From: an uncultured bacterium
GTDB lineage: Bacteria > Bacteroidota > Bacteroidia > Bacteroidales > Bacteroidaceae
Reading direction: 5' to 3'
Length of the DNA: 64,000 nt
Assembly (NCBI GenBank): GCA_905216095.1
Contig: CAJMSQ010000005.1
Span: 35,843 to 99,842 of the forward strand
This document shows positions 53,424-62,266 of the stretch, one piece after another. Each line of letters begins with the position of its first letter. Within the stretch, counting starts at the first letter, position 1. The translations under genes and the position numbers were made by a program. Below the pieces are notes generated by a model. That model was not told the origin of the DNA. It made no database searches and worked only from the letters and a program-made list of their open reading frames with translations.

Positions 53424-54488
53424 ATGAACCGCATATTTCCCATCATCACCTGTTTCATGCTGACGGCCGCAGGCCTGGCGGCCCAGCCCGTGGCCCGGTT
53501 TTCGACGCAGCGCCACGAACTCGGAACGCTCCTGTGGCACGCGCCGGGCAAGGCCGTGTTCGAAGTAGCCAATACCGGCAAATCGGACCTTGTCATCAAG
53601 GAAGTGCATCCCGACTGCGGGTGTACGGCCGCCGAATGGACGCGCAACGCCATCGCGCCCGGTCAGAAAGGTTTTGTCACCGCTACGTTCGACGCCGAGT
53701 TGCTCGGACATTTCGAAAAGCAGATAGCCGTCTACACCAATGCGGACGACCGGCCTGTCTACCTTACGCTGAGCGGAAGCGTCGCCATGGAGCGTAAAGA
53801 GAATACGGGAGACTTTCCTTATCACGTCGGGAACGTATATCTGGACAGCGACAACGTGGAATTCGATGACGTGTGCCACGGGGACAAACCGACCAAGACG
53901 CTCCAGATTTTCAATGCCGGCAAGACATCGTTCACGCCCGAACTGATGCACCTGCCCAAGTACCTGGTGGCCGAATACGACCCCGAGGTCATACGTCCCG
54001 GCCGCGTGGGCCGCGTCCACATCACGCTCGACAGCGAGCGGCTCCGCGGTCTCGGACTGACGCAGACCAATATATATATGAGCAGATACCCGGGCGACCG
54101 CGTGAACAAGGACAATGAAATCTACGTGTCGGCCACCCTGTTGCCCGAACAGGACATGTCGGGCAAACAGTTCGCCCTGCGGCCCGTCGCACACCTTGAC
54201 AGCACGACCATCAACATGGGGGAAATGGGTGACAAGGGCAGGCTGAAATGCGAACTGCCGCTGACCAATACGGGCAAGTCCCCGTTGGTCATCCGTGCCC
54301 TCCAGGTGTACAATCCCGGCATCAGCGTAAGCATCGGCAAGCGCACGCTAAAACCCGGACAAAGCGGCAAAATCAAGATTACGGTCAATGAAAACAGCGA
54401 TTACTTCAAGGGCAGACGGCGGGTGCTGCTCATCACGAACGACCCGGAACAGCCCAAAATCGTCATAGACCTGATTGTAAAAAAATAG
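53424..54488 (+). CDS. Exported DUF1573 protein
   Basis: The 354-residue protein has a signal peptide (IFPIITCFMLTAAGLAAQ) and three Ig-like beta domains. Two show the DUF1573 pattern: EVANTGKSDLVIKEVHPDCGCTAAEW with the conserved Cys pair (residues about 66-68), and PLTNTGKSPLVIRALQVYNPG. The family is widespread in Bacteroidetes periplasmic and surface proteins, and its function is unknown. It has its own promoter and stands alone. Confidence 0.88.
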   Translation: MNRIFPIITCFMLTAAGLAAQPVARFSTQRHELGTLLWHAPGKAVFEVANTGKSDLVIKEVHPDCGCTAAEWTRNAIAPGQKGFVTATFDAELLGHFEKQIAVYTNADDRPVYLTLSGSVAMERKENTGDFPYHVGNVYLDSDNVEFDDVCHGDKPTKTLQIFNAGKTSFTPELMHLPKYLVAEYDPEVIRPGRVGRVHITLDSERLRGLGLTQTNIYMSRYPGDRVNKDNEIYVSATLLPEQDMSGKQFALRPVAHLDSTTINMGEMGDKGRLKCELPLTNTGKSPLVIRALQVYNPGISVSIGKRTLKPGQSGKIKITVNENSDYFKGRRRVLLITNDPEQPKIVIDLIVKK

Positions 54489-54496
54489 GATAAAGC

Positions 54497-54527
54497 TTTC
54501 TCAATACAAAAAATACTCTTATCTTTG
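54497..54527 (+). promoter_or_regulatory. tRNA-Pro (CGG) promoter
   Basis: TTTC (54497-54500), 19 bases, TATCTTTG (54520-54527), 10 bases before the tRNA. Confidence 0.8.
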
Positions 54528-54537
54528 CACACGCATT

Positions 54538-54610
54538 CGGAAAGTAGCGCAGTTGGTAGCGCACTACGTTCGGGACGTAGGGGTCGGGCGTTCGAGTCGC
54601 CTCTTTCCGA
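54538..54610 (+). tRNA. tRNA-Pro (CGG)
   Basis: The 73-nt cloverleaf has acceptor stem CGGAAAG/CTTTCCG and discriminator A. The anticodon stem-loop is CTACG-TTCGGGA-CGTAG with anticodon CGG, and the T loop is TTCGAGT. CCA is not encoded. Confidence 0.94.
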
Positions 54611-54614
54611 CACA

Positions 54615-54648
54615 AGCGGCAGTCGAAACATTTCGGCTGCCGCTTTTC
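54615..54648 (+). terminator. Terminator of tRNA-Pro (CGG)
   Basis: AGCGGCAG (54615-54622) pairs with CTGCCGCT (54637-54644), with an inner CGAAA/TTTCG stem, followed by a run of four T. Confidence 0.85.
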
Positions 54649-54773
54649 GATATGCCTGTCCGGCAGTCGGGCGCGGCCGAAGCCCTTCCGGACAAGACCG
54701 GTCGCGGGTGTGGGAAAAGGTATCGCGGGGTGTTCGGACATGGGCCGGCCGACGGGCGCGGACGGCTGCCGGC

Positions 54774-55027
54774 GATTTTAACACAATTTGCTTTCGGGCG
54801 AAAAATGTATTATCTTTGTACTGCGAAAGTGCAGGGGCGGTGCGTAACCGCCCCTTTTTCGTATCTTTAAGTCCGTTTCAGGGAGAAACCGGCCCTATGA
54901 CGGGAAAAACTACATGGCATGTACGAACGACTACAAGCCATGTAGTGTTTTTTGTTTCGGCATGTAGGAAAAACTACAAGCCATGTACGCGGGCCGAAAA
55001 GTGTAGAAAGGTTAAAAATGTTAATGT
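54774..55027 (+). repeat. Phased-palindrome element, copy 6
   Basis: A 254-bp copy on the plus strand. Promoter TTTG (54787-54790), 20 bases, TATCTTTG (54811-54818). Terminator stem GGGGCGG (54834-54840) with CCGCCCC (54848-54854) and five T. Sites start at 54910, 54931, 54953 (half site) and 54974: 21/22/21. The right end abuts the stop codon of the convergent gene at 55028. Confidence 0.88.
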
Positions 55028-55486
55028 TCAGTCCTCTGTTTCGTCGGGCCGGGTTCCCGAACGGCCTTCGCGGTAGCCGCGTTCGTAGCCTTCGCGATAG
55101 TTTTCGGCATAGCGCGCCCGCTCGGCTGCTGTGGGAAAGTCGGATGTCTCGTCATACTCGTTGCGGTCGTCGTTGCCGGCCGCGCCGTCATGGTATCCGT
55201 TCCAATAACCGTCCTCGGCTCCGGCTTCGGCTGCCTGCCGCGTGTCGCGGCCCACGAGGTCGGTCGCGGCTGCCGGCGTGGTGTCGGGTTGTTCGGGTAT
55301 CGCCGTTTCGGTCAGGGTCGTGTCGGGCCTGGCGATGTTGGCAGGTACGGCCTTTCCGGGGGAGGGACAATCGCCGGAAGCGGATTGTCCGGTGCGGATT
55401 TTCAAGGCGATGATGGCGGCGATGATAAGGGTAGCCGTCACGGCATACAGGATGACCTGTTTCTTGCTTATGTTGTTTTGTGACAT
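55028..55486 (-). CDS. Membrane-anchored protein with Gly-Tyr repeats
   Basis: I do not recognise this 152-residue protein. It has one N-terminal membrane helix (about residues 11-29, VILYAVTATLIIAAIIALKI), a Thr/Pro/Ala-rich linker and an acidic, Gly- and Tyr-rich region. In that region GYWNGYHDG (about 93-101) and YREGYERGYREG (about 129-140) share a GYxxGY-type spacing. The body should be periplasmic. It is the last gene after rodA (37 bases) on the same strand, so it is probably made with the cell wall elongation genes. A role there is only inferred from position. Confidence 0.65.
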   Translation of the reverse strand: MSQNNISKKQVILYAVTATLIIAAIIALKIRTGQSASGDCPSPGKAVPANIARPDTTLTETAIPEQPDTTPAAATDLVGRDTRQAAEAGAEDGYWNGYHDGAAGNDDRNEYDETSDFPTAAERARYAENYREGYERGYREGRSGTRPDETED

Positions 55487-55523
55487 ATCTTTCAGGTTGT
55501 ACCCGGATTATCCCGGGGAGGTG

Positions 55524-56990
55524 TTATTTTGTACGTAACTTGTTGCCCGCATCCATGCGCAGGAACATGAACAGCAGCAGGGTGAATCCCCATAGCGAGG
55601 AGCCTCCGTAACTGAAGAAGGGCAGCGGGATGCCGATGACCGGCATCAGTCCCATGACCATGCCGACGTTGATGAGCACATGGAAGAACAGGATGCTCAG
55701 GACGCAGTACCCGAAGACGCGGGCGAAGCGTGTGGACTGCCTTTCCGCCAGATGGACGAGGCGAAGTATGAGGACGGTGAAGAGCGCCAGTACGACGGCG
55801 GAGCCGATGAAGCCTTCTTCCTCGCCCACGGTGCAGAAAATGAAGTCGGTGTCCTGTTCGGGCACATATTTCAGTTTGGTCTGCGTTCCGTTCATGAACC
55901 CTTTTCCTTCCAGCCCGCCCGAACCGATGGCAATCTTGCTTTGGTTCACGTTGTAGCCCGCACCGGTCAGGTTCTCTTCCATGCCCAGCAGTACGCGGAC
56001 GCGGGTCTGCTGGTGGGGTTCGAGTATGTTGTTCAGCGCATAATCGGCCGTGTAGAGGAATACCGTGGACCCGAGCGTGAACAACCCTATGAAAGCATAC
56101 TTGCTGATGCTTTCGCTCAATGCCTGCCAGCCGAGATACAGGGCGGTGGCGATGCAAACGGCGATTTGTACGCCGGCCACGTCGAACGGAGCCACGAAGC
56201 GCGAGGCCAGCAAGGTGCCTGCCATGACGGTGCCGCCCCACAGGAAAATGCGGCGGGCGTGGGGGCTGCGGGGACAATAGACCTGTACCATGCCGATGGT
56301 GAATATCCATATCATGAGCAGTACGGAAAATTCGCCGATGGCCGTGTCCGTGTAGGGCAGGATGTCGTCGGAAAAGCGGATGCCCACGATGAAGTAGACG
56401 ACGGCCGCGGTGGCCACGAAAAGGAACGCGCCGGGCATTCCTTCCCGGTAGAACATGAGGAAGAAAGCCAGGTATACGAGGGCGGAACCCGTCTCGCGCT
56501 GCAACACGATGAGCAGCATGGGAAGCAGTACCAGGGCGGCCGCGCGGCCGAAGTTGCGCATCTTGTCGAGCGTGAACCCATATCCGTCAATCAGTTTGGA
56601 CAGGGCCAGCGCCGTGGCACACTTGGCCAGTTCGGCTGGCTGCAGGTTGATGGAGCCGCCAAGGCTGATCCACGAGCGCGAGCCCTTGATGTCCTTGGCG
56701 ATGAACGGCGTGATGAGCAGAATGACCATCATGACCCAATACAGGAAGTCGGCCAATGTGTCGAAATATCGGTTGTCGGTCATGAGTATCACGAAGCCGA
56801 GGACGAGAGCACAGCTTATCCATACAAGTTGCTTGCCGGTGCGGGTGCTCCAGCTCAGGAAATCGGTGTCGCCCAACTCGTGGCTGGCGCCGCAGATGCT
56901 GAACCAGCCGAACGCAAGCAGTAGCAGGTAGATGAGCACTACGGGCCAATCGACCGAAAACAGGGGAGAGCGGTGTGAATTATCTGGCAT
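55524..56990 (-). CDS. rodA: Rod shape-determining protein RodA (SEDS glycosyltransferase)
   Basis: The 488-residue protein is a SEDS-family peptidoglycan polymerase with about ten to twelve membrane helices. It has GSRSWISLGG with the conserved Trp/Ser block, the QPAELAK motif, a large extracytoplasmic loop (about residues 330-390, with TGAGYNVNQSKIAIGSGGL and the EQDTDFIF motif) and the PFFSYGGSS motif near the end. It works with the class B PBP encoded just upstream (11-base overlap). It is longer than E. coli RodA (about 370). Confidence 0.94.
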   Translation of the reverse strand: MPDNSHRSPLFSVDWPVVLIYLLLLAFGWFSICGASHELGDTDFLSWSTRTGKQLVWISCALVLGFVILMTDNRYFDTLADFLYWVMMVILLITPFIAKDIKGSRSWISLGGSINLQPAELAKCATALALSKLIDGYGFTLDKMRNFGRAAALVLLPMLLIVLQRETGSALVYLAFFLMFYREGMPGAFLFVATAAVVYFIVGIRFSDDILPYTDTAIGEFSVLLMIWIFTIGMVQVYCPRSPHARRIFLWGGTVMAGTLLASRFVAPFDVAGVQIAVCIATALYLGWQALSESISKYAFIGLFTLGSTVFLYTADYALNNILEPHQQTRVRVLLGMEENLTGAGYNVNQSKIAIGSGGLEGKGFMNGTQTKLKYVPEQDTDFIFCTVGEEEGFIGSAVVLALFTVLILRLVHLAERQSTRFARVFGYCVLSILFFHVLINVGMVMGLMPVIGIPLPFFSYGGSSLWGFTLLLFMFLRMDAGNKLRTK

Positions 56991-58821
56991 TGTCCGTGTA
57001 TTTGATGTGTCGGTTACTGAAGCTCTCGGCTTTCTTTTCGGAGGCCGGCGAGAGTTTCCCGTTCAGGTATTGTTCCATGATGAGAGCGCCTATGGGTACG
57101 CCGTAGACCGCACCGAAACCGCCGTTTTCCACATATACGGCCACGGCTATGCGGGGCTCGTCCTTCGGCGCGAAGCCCATGAACACCGAATGGTCGTGTC
57201 CGCGGTTCTGGGCCGTGCCGGTTTTTCCGCAGACCTCGATGCCGGGCAGGTTGGCGGCATGGCACGTTCCGCCGAGTACGGCCTTGCGCATACCGTCTAC
57301 GGCATAGTTGTACCAATGAGGGTCTACGAGTGTCTTTTTCGGCGTCTTGTAGGCCGGGTCAATCTGTCCGTCCTGCACTTTCCGCACGATGTGCGGCACG
57401 AAGTAGTGTCCGCGGTTGGCTACGGTCGCGGCCAGGTTGGCTATCTGCAATGGCGTGGCGGTTACCTCTCCTTGCCCGATGGAAATGGATATCACTGTCA
57501 GCGGGTTCCACGCGCCATTGTAATGTTTGTCGTAGTATTCGGCATTCGGAATCATGCCCCGTTTCTCGCCGGGCAGGTCCACGCCGAGCTTATAGCCGAA
57601 CCCCATGGCCACAAGATGGTCCTTCCAGCGCGTCATGGCGGCCTGTATCGTGCCGTACTTGGGCTTGTTGCTGAACATGCGGTAGAGGTTCCAGCAGAAA
57701 TAGGCATTGCACGACGTTCCTATGGCCGGCACCAGATTGATGGGCGACGAGTGGCCGTGACATCCGAGGTGCAGGCCCTTGAAATTGAATCCGTGGTGGC
57801 AGGGAAAGGCTATTTCGGGCGTAATGCTGCCTTCCTGCAGCCCGAGCATGGCTTGCGTGATTTTGAATGTGGAGCCGGGCGGGTAGGTTCCCATGATGGC
57901 GCGGTTGAGCAGGGGCTTCATGGGGTCTTTGCTGAGCGACAGGTGGTTCTTGCCGCGGTCGCGGCCTACCATGCAGCGCGGGTCGTAGGTCGGAGACGAG
58001 GCCATGCAGAGTATTTCGCCCGTTTTAGGCTCGATGGCCACTATGGCACCGAGTTTTCCCCGGAGCAGCCGCTCGGCCAGCCGCTGCAGCTCGAGGTCGA
58101 TGCTCAGGGTGATGTTTTTTCCGGGTACGGGTGCTTTGTCGTACCGGCCGTCCTTGTAGCGCCCTTGTGTACGGCCGTGGACGTCGCGCAGCATGATGCG
58201 CATACCTTTCTCGCCGCGCAGCATCTTCTCGTAGGAACGTTCCACGCCGAGCTTGCCGATGTAGTCGCCGCTCTGATAGTAGTTGTCTTCCTCGATGTCC
58301 TTTTCGTTCACTTCGCCCACGTCGCCAAGGAAGTGCGCGCCTACGTTTTCGGTGTAGCGGCGCATGGAACGTTTTTCCACCGAGAAGCCTTTGAAGCGGA
58401 ATAACTTTTCCCGGAACATCGAGAACTCTTCTGCGGGAATCTGGCTCATGAAGAGCTGGGGAGTATAACGGGAATAATTGGTCTGGGCCTTGATTTCCAA
58501 CATCCGTTTCTCATAGAAATCGCGCGTGATGCCCACGGTTTTGCAGAAATCAAGGGTGTCCACTCCTCTTTGGTCGTTCATGACGACCATTATGTTATAG
58601 GATGACTCGTTGTAGACGAGCAGATGGCCGTTGCGGTCCATGATGAGCCCGCGCGAAGGATACTGTATGTCTTTTCGGAATGCGTTGGAGTCGGCATTTT
58701 TCTTATAGTCGTCGCTCATCAGCTGGAGCGTGAAGAGACGTATGAGGTACACAATGACGGTCAGCACTACGATGCCGCCGATTACGAACCTACGATTGCT
58801 GAAATTTACTTCGTTGGACAT
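56980..58821 (-). CDS. mrdA: Penicillin-binding protein 2
   Basis: The 613-residue protein is a class B PBP, the transpeptidase partner of RodA. It has one N-terminal membrane helix (about residues 12-31), a pedestal/dimerisation domain and a transpeptidase domain. The active-site Ser is in GSTFK (Ser about 317, Lys about 320), the second motif is TSCN and the third KTGTAQN (Lys about 532). It crosslinks peptidoglycan during elongation. It follows mreD by 42 bases. Confidence 0.95.
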   Translation of the reverse strand: MSNEVNFSNRRFVIGGIVVLTVIVYLIRLFTLQLMSDDYKKNADSNAFRKDIQYPSRGLIMDRNGHLLVYNESSYNIMVVMNDQRGVDTLDFCKTVGITRDFYEKRMLEIKAQTNYSRYTPQLFMSQIPAEEFSMFREKLFRFKGFSVEKRSMRRYTENVGAHFLGDVGEVNEKDIEEDNYYQSGDYIGKLGVERSYEKMLRGEKGMRIMLRDVHGRTQGRYKDGRYDKAPVPGKNITLSIDLELQRLAERLLRGKLGAIVAIEPKTGEILCMASSPTYDPRCMVGRDRGKNHLSLSKDPMKPLLNRAIMGTYPPGSTFKITQAMLGLQEGSITPEIAFPCHHGFNFKGLHLGCHGHSSPINLVPAIGTSCNAYFCWNLYRMFSNKPKYGTIQAAMTRWKDHLVAMGFGYKLGVDLPGEKRGMIPNAEYYDKHYNGAWNPLTVISISIGQGEVTATPLQIANLAATVANRGHYFVPHIVRKVQDGQIDPAYKTPKKTLVDPHWYNYAVDGMRKAVLGGTCHAANLPGIEVCGKTGTAQNRGHDHSVFMGFAPKDEPRIAVAVYVENGGFGAVYGVPIGALIMEQYLNGKLSPASEKKAESFSNRHIKYTDNAR

Positions 58822-58863
58822 GTAAGAAGAATAGGGATACGGTTTTCTGCCCGCTGTCCGGCG

Positions 58864-59379
58864 TCATCTTTTCGCCTTTTGGTTGCGGACAGACTCGAAT
58901 GCGATGATGACAAGCAGGGTGAGCAATGTGCTTCCGCCTATGTTGATGAGCAGTTTCTGCCAGTCGAAGAAAGAGAAAGCTTCGATGCCGAAGAACAAGG
59001 TGCAGTGTATGAGTGTGAGGCAGAAAGCAAATTCCAGGAAACCGGTCTTCTCCATGGTCCGCATCGAGGGCAGGAACGTGTCGTCCTCGTGGTCGGACGG
59101 CGAGAACGCCTTGAGCAACGGCGTGGTCAGCAGTCCCGTGGCACACAATGCCGAGGCAGCCATTCCCGGCGTTCCGGTGAAAAGGTCTGCCGCCATTCCC
59201 AGTCCGAATCCCGTGAGGATATGTACCCATCGCGGCGTCGTGTTGGGCAGTATCATCAGGAAATAGACGTAGGGCAGGGGCGTGGCGTAACCGAGGATGT
59301 GGATATGATTGAAAAGTAAGGCCTGAAGCAGGATTAGCAGGAAGAAACAACCGATTCGTGAGAGGATAGTGTGTATCAT
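58864..59379 (-). CDS. mreD: Rod shape-determining protein MreD
   Basis: The 171-residue protein has five or six membrane helices and the MreD pattern: a Tyr-Phe rich second helix (PLPYVYFLMILPN), GFGLGMAADLFTGTPGMAA, and a terminal helix TLLTLLVIIAFESVRN. MreD is conserved in position more than in sequence; here it sits between mreC and mrdA as expected. There is a 161-base gap after mreC that I cannot explain. Confidence 0.88.
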   Translation of the reverse strand: MIHTILSRIGCFFLLILLQALLFNHIHILGYATPLPYVYFLMILPNTTPRWVHILTGFGLGMAADLFTGTPGMAASALCATGLLTTPLLKAFSPSDHEDDTFLPSMRTMEKTGFLEFAFCLTLIHCTLFFGIEAFSFFDWQKLLINIGGSTLLTLLVIIAFESVRNQKAKR

Positions 59380-59540
59380 GCGTCTGTTGGGAGTCTGTGT
59401 TCAAGGTCCGGCGTTCGGGGAAACAGGGCCGGTGTGTTCTTTTTACGTGGAAATGGTTTTGCAATGGCATCTGTGTCTGCCCGCAAGGCTTTTGCCTGTG
59501 GCAAAGTCGCATCTCGCCGTGCCGCGAGCCGTTTCGGGCG

Positions 59541-60404
59541 TTACGGCTGGCTGCCTGCGTCGGCTTCGGCGGCATGTACGCGCAACGTGTCTATTTCCGC
59601 TTTGTAGGGAGTGGCGATTACGTTCACGTCACGCAGGTTGGCGAAGTTCGTACCCAGGTTGATGTCCAGTTTGTAGGATTGTCCGTCGGGCGAGTTGCTG
59701 ATGTTGCCGATACGTCCCACGAAGATGCCGGGAGGGAAGACGGACGAATAGCCGCTTGTCTCCACACATTCTCCTTTCTTTACGTGGGCATAGCGCGGGA
59801 TGTCGTCCACAAAGGCCTTGCGAAAGCTTTTTCCGTCCCACTGCAAGTAACCGAAGTAACGCTGTCCGCGCACCCGGCAACTGATACTCGACTTCTTGTT
59901 CGTCACAGGTATGACCAGGGAATGGTGTTCACCGGTCAGATAAACGATTCCGACTATTCCGCCTCCGCCAACCACGCCCATCTCGGGTCGTATACCGTCA
60001 CTTTCGCCGCGGTCTATCACGAGGTAGTTGTTGGCACGTTCGTTGCTGTTGGACACAACCTTGGCCGGAATCAGTTGATAGTCCTGCAATGCGGCCCGCA
60101 TGAGCTTTTCGGTCAGCGTGGTGTCCTTTGTAGCGTCCGTCAAGGCCTCTTGCAGCAGTTCGTTTTCGCGTTGCAGTCGCAGGTTCTCGTCTGTCAGTGC
60201 CCGGTTCACGTCGCGCAGTTGCAGGTAGGACAATGTTTCGGAGTAGATACCGTCTATTGAGGCTACCGTTGCGTTGGCTGAGCTGAGCCAGATGTGTCCC
60301 TGGTAGCTGTTGAAGCGGAAAAGAATTGTCAGGCTGATGCCTTCGAGCAACAGGAACAGGAATACGTAATGGTATTTGCGTAGGAATTCCAGCAGGTTAT
60401 ACAT
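59541..60404 (-). CDS. mreC: Rod shape-determining protein MreC
   Basis: The 287-residue protein has an N-terminal membrane helix (about residues 10-30), a coiled coil (about 55-95, LRDVNRALTDENLRLQREN) and two beta domains with GVVGGGGIVGIVYL and SGYSSVFPPGIFVGRI. It links MreB filaments to PBP2 and RodA in the periplasm. It lies 112 bases after mreB on the same strand. Confidence 0.94.
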   Translation of the reverse strand: MYNLLEFLRKYHYVFLFLLLEGISLTILFRFNSYQGHIWLSSANATVASIDGIYSETLSYLQLRDVNRALTDENLRLQRENELLQEALTDATKDTTLTEKLMRAALQDYQLIPAKVVSNSNERANNYLVIDRGESDGIRPEMGVVGGGGIVGIVYLTGEHHSLVIPVTNKKSSISCRVRGQRYFGYLQWDGKSFRKAFVDDIPRYAHVKKGECVETSGYSSVFPPGIFVGRIGNISNSPDGQSYKLDINLGTNFANLRDVNVIATPYKAEIDTLRVHAAEADAGSQP

Positions 60405-60516
60405 GATACGAAGAAGCTGAATGCGGAAAGCTCGGCCGGTATGGCCGTTGGGTATTGAAACCCCGGGCGACGGTTTGTCGTCCGAGGTTTCAAATGCCGG
60501 TTACGGTTGTGGCAGT

Positions 60517-61551
60517 TTATCGCATGAGGAATGTGAAGTTGTCTACGTTCTTCAGCGCGATGCCTGTGCCGCGGGCCACGCAAAGTAACGGGTCTTTTGC
60601 TACGTGGAACTGGATGTTTATTTTGTTTGTCAGCCGTTTGTCGAGACCGCGCAACAAGGCTCCGCCACCGGTAAGATAGATTCCGTTTTTCACAATGTCG
60701 GCATACAATTCGGGAGGTGTCTTTTCCAAAGCGTTGATGACGGCCTGCTCGATTTTTGCAATCGACTTTTCCAGACAATGTGCAATCTCCTGATAACCGA
60801 CAGGCACTTTCATCGGCATGGTCGTGATTCGGTTCGGACCGTCTACGATATAGTTTTCGGGAGCTTCGTCCCCCAAGTCAGTGAGTGCCGACCCGACGTG
60901 GATTTTGATGCGTTCGGCCATTCTTTCGCTCACTTTCACGTTATGTTGCCGGCTCATGTATTCCTGTATGTCGGCGGTAAAGTCGTCGCCGGCCATTTTT
61001 ATGGAATTGTTGGATACGAGTCCGCCGAGGGAGATGACTGCAATTTCCGTCGTACCGCCACCTATGTCCACTACCATGTTGCCTTCGGGGGCGTTTACGT
61101 CTATTCCGATACCGATGGCTGCGGCCATAGGTTCGTAAAGCAGGAAGATATCCCGTCCTCCCGCGTGTTCCGCCGAGTCGCGGACGGCACGTAGTTCAAC
61201 CTCGGTCGAGCCTGAGGGAACGCCTATGACCATGCGCAGCGAAGGAGAAAAGAGCCGCTTGCCTCTCTTTACCATTTTAATGAGACCTCTCATCATTTGT
61301 TCGCAGGCGTTGAAGTCGGCTATGACGCCGTCGCGCAGGGGGCGGATGACTCTAATCTTGTCATTGGTCTTCTCATACATCAGCTTGGCGCGGTCTCCCA
61401 CGGCAATCATTCTTTCGGAGTTGCGGTCGAGCGCGACGACAGATGGCTCGTCCACAACAATTTCATCGTCGCTGATGATGATTGTGTTGGCCGTACCCAA
61501 GTCTATGGCCAGCTCTTGCGTGAAGGAAAATAGTTTTGAAAATATGCTCAT
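60517..61551 (-). CDS. mreB: Actin-like protein MreB
   Basis: The 344-residue protein is MreB, the cytoplasmic filament protein that guides cell wall elongation. It has the phosphate-1 block ELAIDLGTANTII, VDIGGGTTEIAVISLGG and LTGGGALLRGLD. A short amphipathic start (MSIFSKLFSF) could bind the membrane. It lies 24 bases after the shortened purH gene. Confidence 0.96.
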   Translation of the reverse strand: MSIFSKLFSFTQELAIDLGTANTIIISDDEIVVDEPSVVALDRNSERMIAVGDRAKLMYEKTNDKIRVIRPLRDGVIADFNACEQMMRGLIKMVKRGKRLFSPSLRMVIGVPSGSTEVELRAVRDSAEHAGGRDIFLLYEPMAAAIGIGIDVNAPEGNMVVDIGGGTTEIAVISLGGLVSNNSIKMAGDDFTADIQEYMSRQHNVKVSERMAERIKIHVGSALTDLGDEAPENYIVDGPNRITTMPMKVPVGYQEIAHCLEKSIAKIEQAVINALEKTPPELYADIVKNGIYLTGGGALLRGLDKRLTNKINIQFHVAKDPLLCVARGTGIALKNVDNFTFLMR

Positions 61552-61575
61552 TGCTTTTAGGCTTTACGATGATTC

Positions 61576-62169
61576 TTAACGCGCGAAGTAAGCATGGATG
61601 GCCGTGTCGTAACTGCTGCTTACGCCGAAAGCACGCTTGGCAAAGTCGCGGCGTTCCGCCAATGTCGTCTGTGCGCCTTGCTTCTCGAGAATTTCAAGCA
61701 GCAGGGGATATTCGGCTTTCGAGGGGATGATGACCACGTCGTTGAAGTTTTTTGCTCCGGCGCGTATGAGAGAGATTCCGCCTATGTCGATTTTTTCGAT
61801 GATATCGGCTTCCGATGCTCCGCTGGCTACTGTCTGTTCAAACGGATACAGGTCTACGATGACGAGGTCTATGGTTGGGATTTCGTATTGTTCCATCTGT
61901 GCGCGGTCACTCTCCAGTTCGCGTCGTCCCAGGATGCCGCCGAATATTTTGGGATGCAATGTCTTGACGCGGCCGCCCAATATAGAGGGGTAGGAGGTCA
62001 CATCTTCTACTTTGCGGCAGGGATATCCCAGCGACTCGATGAACTGTTGCGTGCCGCCGGTTGAGAGAAACTCCACGCCTTCTGCGTGCAACTTGGCAAG
62101 GATACTGTCCAAGCCGTCCTTATGAAAGACCGAAACCAGTGCGGTCTTGATTTTTTTTGTTCCGGACAT
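61576..62169 (-). CDS. purH: Stand-alone IMP cyclohydrolase domain of PurH
   Basis: The 197-residue protein matches the N-terminal MGS-like IMP cyclohydrolase domain of PurH, with ALVSVFHKDGL, FLSTGGTQQFIE, GGRVKTLHPKIFGG and DIGGISLIRAGAKN. The C-terminal AICAR formyltransferase domain (about 310 residues) is missing: the frame stops after AIHAYFAR, and mreB starts 24 bases later. Full-length PurH is about 500 residues. I chose the ATG at 62169 because the -7 box at 62210-62203 overlaps the longer start. The missing activity may be encoded elsewhere. Confidence 0.88.
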   Translation of the reverse strand: MSGTKKIKTALVSVFHKDGLDSILAKLHAEGVEFLSTGGTQQFIESLGYPCRKVEDVTSYPSILGGRVKTLHPKIFGGILGRRELESDRAQMEQYEIPTIDLVIVDLYPFEQTVASGASEADIIEKIDIGGISLIRAGAKNFNDVVIIPSKAEYPLLLEILEKQGAQTTLAERRDFAKRAFGVSSSYDTAIHAYFAR

Positions 62170-62202
62170 AATGGTAGATATGAGTAAAAACGTTTTCGGA
62201 TG

Positions 62203-62210
62203 CAAAGTTA
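62203..62210 (-). promoter_or_regulatory. -7 box before purH-mreB
   Basis: TAACTTTG on the minus strand, 34 bases before the chosen purH start; the -33 box is weak. It would let purH and the mre genes be transcribed apart from rsmD. Confidence 0.6.
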
Positions 62211-62266
62211 CGATTTTTCTTTGGCCTTTATGTGCATGTGGCCCAAAGAATTTCGGGTGTGAATCA

